Made by a program: the position numbers and the translations under genes. The notes beneath the pieces were generated by a model. The model searched no databases, was not told the DNA's origin, and was given only the letters and a program-made list of their open reading frames with translations. A stretch of DNA of 64,000 nucleotides, taken from Dryocosmus kuriphilus (lineage: Eukaryota > Arthropoda > Insecta > Hymenoptera > Cynipidae). Positions 45,669 through 58,080 of the stretch are shown here, piece after piece. Position 1 is the stretch's first letter. Every line of letters begins with the position of its first letter. The stretch is from positions 196,233,647-196,297,646 of the forward strand of contig CM076192.1 of assembly GCA_038277395.1 (NCBI GenBank), given 5' to 3'.

Positions 45669-48298
45669 CAGGGTGTTTTTTTTAACTTGACAAATCGAAA
45701 TATCTCAAAAAATACGCATCTTACGAAAAAAATGTTCTTAATAAAAACTTTTTATTTTCGAGGGGGAAAAGCGGTTTTGCAAAAACTTACCCCACTCCGC
45801 CCCCTACGGGGGCAGGGTGGGCGTAAGTTCGTAATTTCAAATGGGAACCCCAATTTTTTATCACAGATTCAGATTCTCCTTTATGAAATACGTAAGTTTT
45901 ATTCGAAAAATTTTTTTCGATTCGCGATAGATGGCGCTGAAATTGCGAAAAATGAAATTGCTTTTTTAACTTCACAAATCGAAATATCTCAAAAAATACG
46001 CATCCTACGAAAAAAATGTTCTTAATAAAAACTTGTTATTTTCGAGGGGGAAAAGCGGTTTTGCAAAAATTTACCCCACCCCACCCCTAAGGAGGCAGGG
46101 GTGGGGGTAAATTCGTAATTTCAAATGGGAACCCCAATTTTTTATCACAGATTCAGATTCTCATTTATGAAATACATAATTTTTGTTTGAAATTTTTTTT
46201 TCGATTCGCGATAGATGGCGCTGCAATTGCAAAAAATGTAATTGTTGAGTGTTTCAAGGATAGCGCTTCCAAACAAAAAGTAAATGAGACGTGTTGAATG
46301 TAAGGAAGATCATTCAATTGTAATAAATTCAATTTTGGACATTACTTTCGGGGTCTTGATTTCAGTGAGTCCCCTCGCCTCTCACCATCGGGGTGCTTGA
46401 ACCTTCGGCCAAGGGACAGTAAAAGTGCTAAAACTGCAGAAAAACTTTCGCGAAAGCAGTTGGTTGTCGATAGTCGATTTTGGATGTCGACATTACATAT
46501 CATTGAGTCAGTCGGTCACACAATCGAGCGCTAACCGCGTCTGTCCGTGATTAACGTTCATTCGTTAGGAGGGTTGATTGTGTTCATTTGATTTGGGTGT
46601 GTTGATTGCGTTCATTTGAGTTGATCGTAATTAGGTGATTTCGTTTGGATTATTATTGTTGGTCACGTTCGTTTGGGTTGGTTTAGGTGTCGTTGTATTC
46701 CCTCATTACTTGAATTAAAGACTTTTACAATGGAAATTCTATCTCAACAACAGAAAATTGAAATGATTCTCATTTATGGAGAAAGTGGCAGGAATATCAA
46801 TGATGCTATCACGCTTTATGCTCATCGTTTTCCAGAAAGTCTTCCTTCACAATCTTCCTTTTACCGGGTTGTCAGAAAGTTCATGGCTGACGGAAGTGTA
46901 CAATCGAAAAAAAGGAACCGTCAATTAAGGGTTACTGGAGTTGATAAAGAAATCGCGATTTTAGCTGCAGTCACTCATGACCCTCATGTTAGTACGCGAC
47001 AGCTAAGCCGCGATTCCGGAATGTCTCTATCCAGTGTTTGTAAGATATTAAAACGTAATAAATATCATCCTTATCATATTTCACTGCATCAATAACTTCA
47101 TGGCAATGATTTTCAGAACCGCGTAACATTTTGTCAATGGACGCTCCAGCAGATACAAGGAAACCCCAACTTCTTTTTTCGAGTAATGTTCTCAGACGAG
47201 TCTTCTTTCACAAACCATGGTAACGTTAATCGACACAACATGCATTATTGGAGTAGAGAAAACCCACACTGGTTGCGTGAAGTTGAGCATCAGCGTCCAT
47301 GGTTAGTGAATGTTTGGTGTGGAATGATTGGAGATCAACTTATCGGCCCGTATTTTATTGATGGCAATTTGAACGGTGAAAAATATCGTAACTTTTTAGA
47401 AAATGAACTTCCAACATTGTTTGAAGACCTAAGCTTGGAAGTGCGACAAAACATGTGGTTTCAAAATGACGGTTGCCCAGCACATTATTCGGCAATCGCG
47501 CGGGAAGTACTCAATCGCGAATTCAATGGTCGATGGATCGGTAGAGGAGGTCCGGTAAATTGGCCTGCCAGATCGCCAGACCTTACGGCGCCGGATTTCT
47601 ATTTGTGGGGTTATCTAAAGAGTAACGTGTATCAAGAAGTGCCCACAACTCGTGATAACATGCTCGAGCGAATCAGGTCTGCTTGTGCACAAATAACACC
47701 AGACACACTTCGCAGTTGTGTGGAATCTTTCGAAGCTCGGATTAACGGGTGCACCGAAGTAGGAGGACACCATTTTGAGCACTTATTGTAAAATGTAAAT
47801 CGAAATCCAGAATCCAGATGGTGAGAGGCGAGGGGACTCACTAAAAAATCAAGCACCCCGATTGTGAGAGGCGAGGGGACTCACTGAAATCAAGCACCCC
47901 GAAAGTAATGTCCAAAATTGAATTTATTACAATTGAATGATCTTCCTTACATTCAACACGTCTCATTTACTTTTTGTTTGGAAGCGTTATCCTTGAAACA
48001 CTCAACAATTATATTTTTTGCAATTGCAGCGCCATCTATCGCGAATCGAAAAAAAAATTTCAAACAAAGCTTACGTATTTCATAAAGGAGAATCTGAATC
48101 TGTGATAAAAAATTGGGGTTCCCATTTGAAATTACGAAGTTACCCCCACCCCTGCCACCTTAGAGGGTGGGGTGGGGTAAATTTTTGCAAAGCCGCTTTT
48201 CTCCCTCGAAAATAAAAAGTTTTTATTAAAAACATTTTTTTCGTAGGATGCGTATTTTTTGAGATATTTCCATTTGTCAAGTTAAAAAAAACACCCTG
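45669..48298 (+). mobile_element. DD41D Tc1/mariner-superfamily transposon with long inverted repeats
   Basis: The ends CAGGGTGTTTTTTTTAACTT and its complement are flanked by TA on both sides (45667-45668, 48299-48300). The right inverted repeat is about 480 bp (47821-48298). The left one matches it, but holds a tandem duplication of about 284 bp (copies from about 45684 and 45968), so it is about 730 bp long. The inner edges carry ctcaccatcggggtgcttga on the left and two direct copies of gtgagaggcgaggggactca on the right. A single transposase gene lies between. Total length is 2630 bp. Confidence 0.9.
46730..47791 (+). pseudogene. DD41D transposase, near-intact, one nonsense codon
   Basis: Translation from ATG 46730 gives 353 codons before the final stop, with one internal TAA at 47093-47095 (codon 122). 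The N-terminus has a helix-turn-helix-like region (YGESGRNINDAITLYAHRFP; STRQLSRDSGMSLSSVCKIL). The catalytic acidic residues are in FSDESSF, WFQNDGCPAHYS and SPDLTAPDFYLWGYL. By my count 41 residues separate the Asp of QND and the Asp of TAPD, matching the DD41D group of the IS630-Tc1-mariner superfamily. Apart from the single stop the frame is clean, so inactivation is recent or reflects a polymorphism. An in-frame ATG at 46673 is less likely because MEILSQQQK fits the family start better. Confidence 0.87.
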
Positions 48299-48300
48299 TA

Positions 48301-49820
48301 TATAGTATTCGTATACTTAATAGACTAACTCTCCAGTTAGTGAAAATTTCAATTTCCTTGGTTTTCTAAAGCAAATGCGGGTGTCACTTATCGACATGAA
48401 TTTCCTCTGCAAGAGCAATTTTTATGACTGTAAACAATGAACACTGATCACTCTCATGGCTTTATACTTTTTCTTTCAAATTAGCTCAAAACATCGCAGG
48501 ACGTTCTTCTGTCGTGCAGTTTTTGGAATGGAACATTTTTTTCTTTGCTAAATCTATATACATAATAAAATTATTGTCGGGGTCATAATATTTCCGTATA
48601 TTTTCCTTAAAATTTACGTAAATTTGCGAAAATTCATATAATTTTCTTACTTTGTTACTCTAACGAATTTATACCTTTATACTTATTCTGGATAGAATTA
48701 GGTATTTAGACTTAGTTAAACATTAATTGTAAGATGGGAATCGAATTATACGTTAAGTTTTAGTTCTTACCATTTTAGCGCACTTTGCGCTCCTATTTTA
48801 ATGGCAGAAAATATTTAGAAATGAGTTGCTATAATTCAGCGAGTATCAGTAAGTATGATGCTACGAAAAAATAACATGCTGCAAAGTAGGCCATACACGA
48901 AGGCTAAAAGAATTACTTTATCGCAGCACTCTAATTTAGAAGTAAGTCTACATATGGCATGGCAACATCGGGTGAGCAAATAGAGAGGATTGTGAATGGA
49001 ATTCATGAAAACAAGGGAGAAGTTAAAACTGCGATTGAAATTCAAAGCTGAAAAGGTTTTCAAGTAAAAATCATTGCGTCGTTTTGAGCCATATTTACTT
49101 TAAATAGATGAATTTAAATTTGATTAAATGGTTTGTTGTCCGTTAATATTAATATTTGAAAATTATGTTTTAGTTTTAAGCATAGGCTAGATCAGGATCA
49201 ATGAGAAATAGCCGCTTATTGTAAAAGATGCCAGAAAAAAAAAATTGTTTGATAAACTATTTGGATTGTTTTAAGTTAAAGAATTTGGTGTAATATGATT
49301 ATGACAAATCTTGATTCAATAGCATGCTGATTCTCTTAGTGCCTGAGCAAATTTATGAATTGGAAGCCGATTTTCAAGAGCTCACAGCAGTATTATTGAG
49401 GCCGTGATTACCCAGAAAAATCGAAAGACTTTTCCGTCAACAATGTAAAAATGTTTTACCTTCACGGATACACGCACACACAGGTACATACATATACGTG
49501 CGCACACACTCATCTATCCATTATTCTTTCTCTCTTTGTGTCATCCTTGTAAACACTCCCTTTCATTTTTATTCTCTGTTCCTTTCACGCTTCCTTGCGT
49601 TTCATAATGCGTGTTTCCCCAGCGGGGCGCGAAATATGGGTACTGCGGGGTTTGCCCGGCCAGGGCTAGTTACTTCCAGCCGTTTTGGATTTGTCTGCTT
49701 TTGACCGATTTCGGTTTTTGTCGTAAACACATATATTGCTTGCAAGCATCACCTTCGCTGTTTCTGGATCTTTCGCTCTTCAACGTTTTTCCCCATTATT
49801 CTGAACTCTTTTTCCCTTGT
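48301..49820. other. unclassified gene-free stretch
   Basis: AT-rich to about 49440, then a less AT-rich part with CA/TA-rich simple sequence (49470-49520). The segment gcgcgaaatatgggtactgcggg near 49627 looks transposon-derived. No protein family was recognised on either strand. Confidence 0.35.
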
Positions 49821-49824
49821 TACC

Positions 49825-52330
49825 TTACACACATCGGGTAACATCATCAACTACGTTCCATCCTCTTATAACCCAATATCTTAGACGGAGGTGGCACAAA
49901 ACTGACTGTGATATAGCGCGTAGCAATCGTTCGTGCTCGGCCATAATTATGAGCTTCATCAATCGATGACAAGGTGCCAAGATGACAGAGTGCCATTGCT
50001 TCTCAAGTTTGTCTAAATTGCCCAATCGGCCTACAACTCGTAGAGTCCGTCTTGATAGATAAAAGGATTCAATCTCAGCAAGCGAGTCTTTGATCTGAGA
50101 GAAACCTTGACTACTAAACATCTTATTTCTGCTGTGAATACTTCGCCCTGACTGAATTTGATTAAACTAAAGAGTGCCCGATGGAGTTCGTAAGTGGAGG
50201 CAGTTTCCTTCCAACCTTCTTGATTTATTCCAGTTATTATTTGATAAATTTTGAAGAGTGAATTGTTTGCTCGTAAAAAGCTTCGTAGAATTGACAAATG
50301 GTCAAGGATCCATTGCCTGGGCACACCGAAATGACACATAGCCAGTTCAATCTGTCCAAGCACTTCTTCTTGTGTTTGCCCGTCATTAGGTCAGTGTGCA
50401 GGTTCCCAGAGCAACGATGGTGGTTCTGTCCACCACAAAGCGTTTTCAATGTGATCCTTCGGAGGTAGTCCTCTAGGTACAATGTCGGCTGGTTTGGTTT
50501 CAGTTGGGACATGCCTCCAATGACTGACGTCAGTAAGTTGTTGAAGCTTGCTCACTCTGCTGGCGTTGAAGGTGATCTAATTCCTCGGTTCCTTTGCGCG
50601 CCATGACAGAACAATTTCACTATCAGTCCGGAAGGTGTTGTGAAGATCCGCCAAATATAGCGATTCCTTGTCCGTCTGAACTAATTCCGCTAGTAACAAG
50701 GCTGTACAGGGTTCCAGTTTCGGCAGAGATTGGTGCTTCAGCAGTGCTACCCGAGACTTCGCACAGATTAATCTGACTGAAATGGCACCCAATGGCTCTG
50801 AGGCTCGCAGGAATATGCAGGCACCGAAAACCTTTTCTGATGAATCAACGAGCCCATGAAATTGTAGATTGATCTTCTCACCTCGGTTGACCCGTCCTGG
50901 TATTCCGATTTTTTGAGTAACTCTAAGTCTTTTCGGTAACGTGTCCATTGAATATAGATGTACTGAGGCACTGGCCCGTTCCAGCCTAGTTTCTGCTTCC
51001 ATAGCTGTGACGTGAAAAATTTTGCTGTAATTGTGGCTTCCAATTTCGGCCATCCGTGATGGCGTTGAAGCATTGCGCTTCTGTTTACTCATCAGCTCTG
51101 AACTATTAGATCGATACTTACGAAGGTTGGATCTTACCTCCTTCAATGATGACGTGACCTAGTTGCGAAATTTCCAAGCAGCCTGAAGATTGTAGGCACC
51201 GACGTTCATGTCGTCCAATTAAAAGTCATTGGCAATTACTCTGGCTGCTAAGCGATATTTGTCGTTGACTATACTCTCTGCTTCTTTCACGCACCTGGTT
51301 GTTAAAACGGCGCTGCAGCTGTACCGAATGTGACCGTATTGAGCTGGAAACTTTTGATTGGCTTAGTAGGATCTCCCCTCCACAGAACACATAGTAAATT
51401 CCGATCCGTGCCATCTCGCCAGGTTTAGCGGTACATCTTTTCGATGTCCGCTGTTAAGAGACACTTGCGCAGCCTGAAGCGTAAGACAAAAGATAGAAGA
51501 CCTTGTCGAGTGGTTGGTCCTCTAAGAATAAATCATTCAGTGACTTGCCAGAGGAGTTTTCTGCGGGTGCATCGAACTCAACCCATAATTTGGTTGTCAA
51601 ACTGTCTGATTTCAGTGCAGCCTGGAGCGGAATGACATACCTGACCTTGTTGACCTCAATAGATTTTGTCTGCACTGCTGCCATGTGATTCAGCTCCTGG
51701 TATTCCGGACCGACAGAAGAATAGCATGCGTTAACCTGTGGCTCTCTTTTGAATCGTCGTTGAAGCCCTTGGAATCTTCTTACAGACTGAGTCAATCAAT
51801 CTGCTGAAACCTGTGGATCTTCGCTCAGGGATTACATGAATGTGAAATATCCACCTTCGCTTCGTGTAATACGTTTTTCGAAGTGTACTTCACACATGTC
51901 TTCCTCGGCGGATAGAATGCGTTATTGATTGAATCCTTCTTCCATATGCCAGAACCTTTCAATCTGGCTCTCCAGTCTGCTCATGCTGAAGTTGCATACT
52001 CCGCTGCGAGTTTCTGAAGCATTCGAGAGATCAGGTGCAATTACCGAGCCCAGCTTTGTCCTTTGTAACACTGGTAATCCACGTCCCAACCTGATTTGGT
52101 CAACGCAGATGAGATGCCAGAAAATACCTGTTCCAAGAGGGAAGTCAACTGGGACTCCTACATGGTACTTTGAATCGTTGAGTCTGATATTGCGCTGTAT
52201 AATCCATCATTGTTTTTCCAGTGTTAAGACTGGCAGATTGTTCGTGACTTCATCCATGTCCAAGAAATTCAATTTTGTTGAAAACTTGTTTAAAGGTGAA
52301 CCTGTAACTTTAAAAGAAAAATGAAGAAAC
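49825..52330 (-). mobile_element. BEL/Pao retrotransposon relic: protease to pre-integrase region
   Basis: Minus-strand frames read in pol order. Near 52150-52000 is a protease-like end (FWHLICVDQIRLGRGLPVLQ). VCEVHFEKRITRSEGGYFTF lies near 51900-51840. The RT start (VIPLQAALKSDSLTTKLWVE, LSLNDLFLEDQPL without the first residues) is at 51650-51490. RNase H-like sequence (SRVALLKHQSLPKLEPCTAL) lies near 50740-50680. Finally comes the integrase zinc-binding part (RTLRVVGRLGNLDKLEKQWH) near 50050. Many stops and shifts; the integrase core and gag are missing. The 5' side abuts the unclassified repeat at 52302. Confidence 0.85.
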
Positions 52331-53850
52331 TCTTCCTGCCGGCACCGGGGAAACTAAGCATATATCCTTTTACAAAACTCTTCTCGCCCGTAAATTCGAA
52401 GAAAGGGTCGAGCTTTGCGAGGACACGTTCAAATCACATGTCGATTTATACTCGTGTCTCCTTTTTTTGTATTTTTGCTCAAAATCATCGGAGCGAGGGC
52501 GAGTTTGGGCACCGGAATGACAAAAGGACTTTGAACTCAGCTCCTGCCAGAGTTGCTCTCCCATGTGGGGGGGGGGGGGGGGAGCAGATGTACCGTAGAT
52601 TTTTCTGTCTCTTTCCGACATATGCGACGTTCAACGATAGTCGAGACGCCCAGAGGTAGATGGAGGCACCATCTACGTCGCGAGGAGAGACGGGCCGATA
52701 CGCCAATTACCTGGCTTCAAAAAAATTCTCATAGCACACTACCGGAAACCCGCGAGTTGGCAGAAGGTACGCATGGCGGTGAAGCTATCAGGAGGTTTAA
52801 CCCTTCTAACAATTGTTATTAAGTCAATATTAAGGATACTGATTGGAACAGTAAATAAAAAGATAAACCACTCAGAACCGTCGGGCTCTCTCATTAACAT
52901 AACGCCTCTCTGTGTTTGCCACCAGAAGTACCGATACTACTTTCCAGCCAGGACTGCGGTCTCGAACGTTTGGAAATCCATGATCGGCGGACGACTGTGA
53001 CCCGGGCGGAATTACCGATACCACTTTCCCGTCAGGATGCCGAGCTCGACTGACGGGAACAGTACGATTGTCGGTCGACTGCGATCCGCGTGGAAGGGAC
53101 GCTCCCATTTGCTGAACGAATTTCCGTGGAATGGGAGACCCTACGCTGCGTGAACCGTCGCTCTCGTTCCGAATATTCTACCATTAATTTGGTCTATAAG
53201 AGAATTGCACAAAATTGTAAGACTATATTAGCACAAACTGTACTTGGAAAGAGGAGAAAACTATCGTTATTTGGATGAGGTATGTGAGTTTTTTTCTCGT
53301 CGGTAGTTTTGGCATAATTTATTCGAACATTTAAAGACAAAGTTGTGATACCGCCAAAACGATCAGCCATATGTCAGAGTATTGCCCCGATAACTCCGGT
53401 AAAGTAATTCTGATGTGTCTGTATAGATAGATGAATTTAAAATGGTAAGATTAGGGAAATCTTCTCGCTTCATCACTTCCGAGGTAGCTCGTCAGTGCGA
53501 GTAAACTAAGTTCTTTCGGTATTCTTGTTAGGCTAAGTTTGGCAGCCGCTTATCATTTCCTTCTGTAATTCAATCTTCCTTTCCTACAACTTTCTCTTCA
53601 TTTATATATACGTAAGCTCATGCAGTTTCAATAAAATGAAATAGTGTAAACCTAAAATGTCGGCCTACAGGCTTATTTGTGGTTGGAGGAACCTCTCCCT
53701 GAGATAAGCGTTTAAATAACTTTTGAGATATTAAGGATCTTGTTTTCGGAATAATTGACTGGTGCCCATGATCTTTGGAAGAAAAATATGATGGATGGTA
53801 GGATAAATTGAAACTTGCCTTACATTGTGGGTAATAATCGTTTAGTAGGC
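52302..53850. repeat. unclassified interspersed repeat, copy 2, with G16 run
   Basis: Homologous to 19755-21600 (landmarks listed there), about 0.3 kb shorter because one internal duplication differs. It contains an uninterrupted run of 16 G at 52567-52582. It lies directly 5' of a minus-strand BEL/Pao where gag and LTR would be expected. No inverted ends or target duplication were found. Confidence 0.6.
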
Positions 53851-54590
53851 CAACATTTACTCTTGAAAATTGACGGCCAACTAAATACGACCATACTTGG
53901 ACAAAGTAGGAAAAATTAGTTACCCCTATTTACGTCAGATGTTTGCAACGAACAACATTGAAAATTTTTTTTGGTAAATTTTAAACTAGTAAATTGGGGC
54001 ATGCAATGGATTTAATCATGATTTAAAATTTCTTCATGGATATGGTCATGATTTGAAATTTTTTTCGCACCCTCTACACGTTCTCAGGTATTGGCGAATT
54101 TTTTTTTTGGGACTTAATTGATGATTTATTGGAGCATTTTAATATATGTACACCTGTAATGTTTTTGAAATTTATTATGTAAATTGTGATTTACCATATA
54201 ATTTTGTATTTGTGCCTTTTAAACCGAAGCTTCACATGAACCGTTTATTTGAAGCTCCGAAGTAGAATAATCGCTCTCACTAATTTACCCTGGTCGCGCA
54301 AAGACTGGTCGTAAGCGTAACGGTAATTAGAAAAATTTCGAGAAATACTCAAACAGAATCACGTGGTTTCTATGGACGGCATTTAGCGCTGAAAGCATTG
54401 ATATGGAAAGGCTCTCCGAATTTTGGACGCGCAAAAATTTAGCAACTAAAGATCCTTTTGTTTAAGTAAAAAAATTATTAACACATTTTTATTTTGAATA
54501 ACATCGCTTCTATTCTATTATTTAAAAAGTTCCCAATTGCGTTAAATCGTTGCACTTTCGCACTTGAGCTCGCAAATTTTGGATTTTCGA
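53851..54590. other. AT-rich stretch, nothing recognised
   Basis: No protein, splice pattern or RNA gene seen. It could include the degraded leader or LTR of the Gypsy element that follows. Confidence 0.3.
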
Positions 54591-54599
54591 ACTACGTTT

Positions 54600-57500
54600 G
54601 ATAATAGTAGAAGTTCTTGAAGATTTTATTATACAAGATGGCGTTTTTAAAATCCATCGACAACGTCAACGGATATACCGTGTTGAAGCAATTGATGGCG
54701 GAATTGGGTACCTCGGATATGAACGACAGTACAGAAACATTAAATCTAGGCACTTTCGGTACGCAGAAGTTAAAGTGCGCCAGATTGCGAAGGGGAATTA
54801 AACTTTTGAGGTGGTGTTCAACGCGCGACTCTGATTATACGTCCGTGATATCAGCAGCTACAGGTGACGAAACGGAGATAGAATCCAAATTCTAAGACCT
54901 AGCCGCAGGTCCTAACAGTAGGAGGAAAACAAATGGATCGTTTGTCCTAGTAATGGTACCGGTAGAAACGAGAGTCACAAACGCGAATTATATAACCACG
55001 ACGGTAGGTCTACTGCGAACTGGTATAGCAACTGCTACTACAAATATCATTTCCGCCGGTACCTGAACTACAGTTTCGACACCGTGTATCAAGCCGATAC
55101 ACTTCCCGCCGATGAACCAAACAAATGTACGATTCAACTACGCACATATAATTGGCGTGCAGAAGCCATTAGACATACCGGATATGGGAATCCATTTTGA
55201 AAAAATTGAGCAAAGTGGAAATCATTCGTGACTAACAAACCGCATTATTGAGAGCGCCACCATTTCGCCAAATAAAGAGACTCCTTCTGGACACCCTGAA
55301 ACGGTGAGGCTAAAATATACGACACTCAGACTATATTGGGATCAGATGCGCCGATTTGGGGATGCCACAAAAAATAAATTCAGGTACAACTAGAAAAGAC
55401 CCTAAGAGCTACCGGGTAGAAAGTTTTGTAATAACTCTGATTCTGACTCTGAGCTGAACGATACAAGAAATAAGAATTTTCGCAGACATAGTCTCCATCC
55501 CCGTAGAAACAACAGCCGTATGTCATTCAAGAAAATTCGGTACGGGGAATTCCTACCACAAATTCCGCAAACCGATGTGGATGCCGAAAGAATTAGAAAC
55601 TCGAAACACAGACCTATGGATAGGCCGCGGGAAATAACATCGGTTTTAAAGGCATCCGTTCCCGCGATTATTCCTTGGACAGAGACACGATTGATAGCAA
55701 CAAATCGTCCAATAGAAATAGCCACGTCAACAGAGATCTAGCCAAATTGCATTTGCTTGGAACTTGACTTTTAACGGTAGGAGCGGTTTAAGCGCTGATG
55801 GTTGCCTGACAAAAAATCGAGGATCGTAGGAAACATACTACGGTGTAAGATGATGACCAAATATGACCAAATATGCCGTTAATGCTAGAGGGAATACCAT
55901 CGAGGTGGTTTAAAGTCACGAAAAAGGCGTTTATAGCTGATGTAAGCTGGGTAAAGAATTTAGGTCCCATTTCGCCGACGATGACTTCGAATGAAGGGTG
56001 AAAGAGCAAATTCAGGCTAGAACATAGGTTGAAGGTGAGTCTATCTATGACTAATTAACCAATATGAAAAGCCTGACAAATTTACTCGAAGACAAAGTTC
56101 CGGCTGTCGATCAGTGAGACTGGGTCCATAGAGGTCTATGACCCGAATACTACAAAGTTATCCGTCCTTCGGAGTACAGATCTTTCAGAGAAATTCCTTA
56201 CCTCGGGGGAAGCTGGGAGAGAGACTGGAACGTATACAATAGGGAAAAAAGGCTCTACCTCCTCCCAAGAGCTCTTACCTGAAGGAATTCGCCTATAGAC
56301 TACATTCGACTCCCAAAAGCAACAACCAATCACCGTCCTCAACGTTGAAAGAGGAAGTAGATAAGTGTTCGGCAGTCTATTGCTAGAAGAATCGGGGTAC
56401 CAGTAATAACGGCAAGGAAAGCAACAATGCAGGTAGGCGGGAACAGGCACCCCTAGATTGTTTTCAGGATGAGGGAGGTCAGCAGAGCAATAAGGCTTCT
56501 GCTAATTAGAATAAAAAGAATGATTTTCCGTTTAGAAATCCCAGTGATGTGGTTTCTTTCAATTATGAACAACCTGGACACTATCGGAAAGGTCGTGCAG
56601 CCCCCATGAGTTTCCCCTGCTTTAAATGCAAAGCAGTAAACTTCACGACTGGGAACTGCCTAAAGTGTTAGGAAAATGACAAAGAGAAGCAGTATTCACG
56701 GTCTTTGCCTTGATTTGCACAAAGCACTCTCAGATATCAATACTCTGCCCCAGACTGAAGCAGAAGCCGATAGAGAAGCCGAGATACCGCTCCAGTCTCC
56801 GAAGGTGGGTTCCGAGAAGGTGAGATTTCAGGCGACAATCGATATGGAGGAGTTTTAGTGTATCAGTATGCCCGACGACGAGATAGAGAGTAAAATATCG
56901 TCGGAAAATGATAGCCTTGTGAGAGTAAACGTACCTATAAAATTGACAGAAAAACCCAGATCCACGACATCCCTGAAATTGCTCCACACGAGCGGACAAA
57001 GGGGATAGTCAGACCGAAACCGAGTAGGCTCCACCGCCCTGAGGAAGATTTAGAGCTAATTGGAAAATTGGAGGGCAGTATCACAGAAGCGTTGTTGATT
57101 AATGGAATAGTCGAGACTACCGAAGTTGCCAATAGGATACATGCGACGGCAACTATCGTCTCCATCCCACTGGACACACTAATTGACAATGGGTCATCTC
57201 GCCTTCTGATGCGTCAATCGATCGGGGACAGTATAGCAAAAAACTCAGGTAGACAGCTAGAATGTACCAGGAAATCTCACATGATATTATTAAATATCTC
57301 GACCGATAGGATTATCGGTAAAGTCAACCTACCAATAACAATGGATGGGGTAGCTCGAACTTGTGAAGTTATGGTAGCCAACAACCTGGACAACGTGTTG
57401 ATACTGGGGCTGGAGGCCCAAAGAGAACTTGATATGGCTTCCCTCTCGCGCTCTGGGGAAGTCCTTGTGCCGGAATTTCAGTGTAAGGATTACTCTTCGA

Positions 57501-58080
57501 AGCAATGTTTGTTGGAAGAGGAGAATTGCAGCGGCTTAGCCGCTTTATTCGAAAGAGATGAGGAAGCACTGAAAGAGTTTTTGAGTATAAATATCCCCCC
57601 TGATCGCAGGGCCCACCTGTCACGACCCACCCCATCACTCACAATATTGACATTGGAGACCATGCTCCCATCAAAGAGAGGTACCGCATCGTATCTCCAA
57701 AAGATCAAGGAATAATGTACAAGGAGATAAATAGGTTGTTGGCTGAGGGTATCAATGATGAATTCTATATCGAATGGTCCACACCGATTGTAATGGCGCT
57801 TAAACCGGAGGGGAAATACCGCTTGTGCTTGGATTTTCGTAAATTAAACGCTATTTCCAGAAAAAGCACACAGCCTCTCCCATGTGTGACTAATATATTG
57901 AGGCAAGTGAAGGCGGCGAAATATATTTCGAAATTACATTTCAGTGCCGCCTTCATTCAAATCCGGCTAGATGAAAACAGTCAAACTTACACGGCGTTCA
58001 CAGTGACGGGAAGAGGGCTATTCGTATTTAAGGCCTGGATCTAGACCGTACGCTTTCAGACATTGTTATCGGGAATTTTC
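54600..58080 (+). mobile_element. Ty3/Gypsy retrotransposon relic (gag to RT)
   Basis: The start of gag is near 54640 (MAFLKSIDNVNGYTVLKQLM). Further gag fragments run to 56460. A zinc-knuckle-like stretch is near 56560-56670 (NYEQPGHYRKG then CFKCKAVNFTTGNCLKC). A retroviral-type protease is at 57140-57430 with an altered active site (TLIDNGSSRLL for the usual DTG). Reverse transcriptase follows at 57700-58040 (EWSTPIVMALKPEGKYRLCL, DFRKLNAISRKS, TAFTVTGRGLFVFKAW). RT stops before the catalytic YxDD motif, at the boundary with an unrelated DNA polymerase relic. Frameshifts and stops are scattered; the open part at 57068-57715 is 215 codons. Confidence 0.85.
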
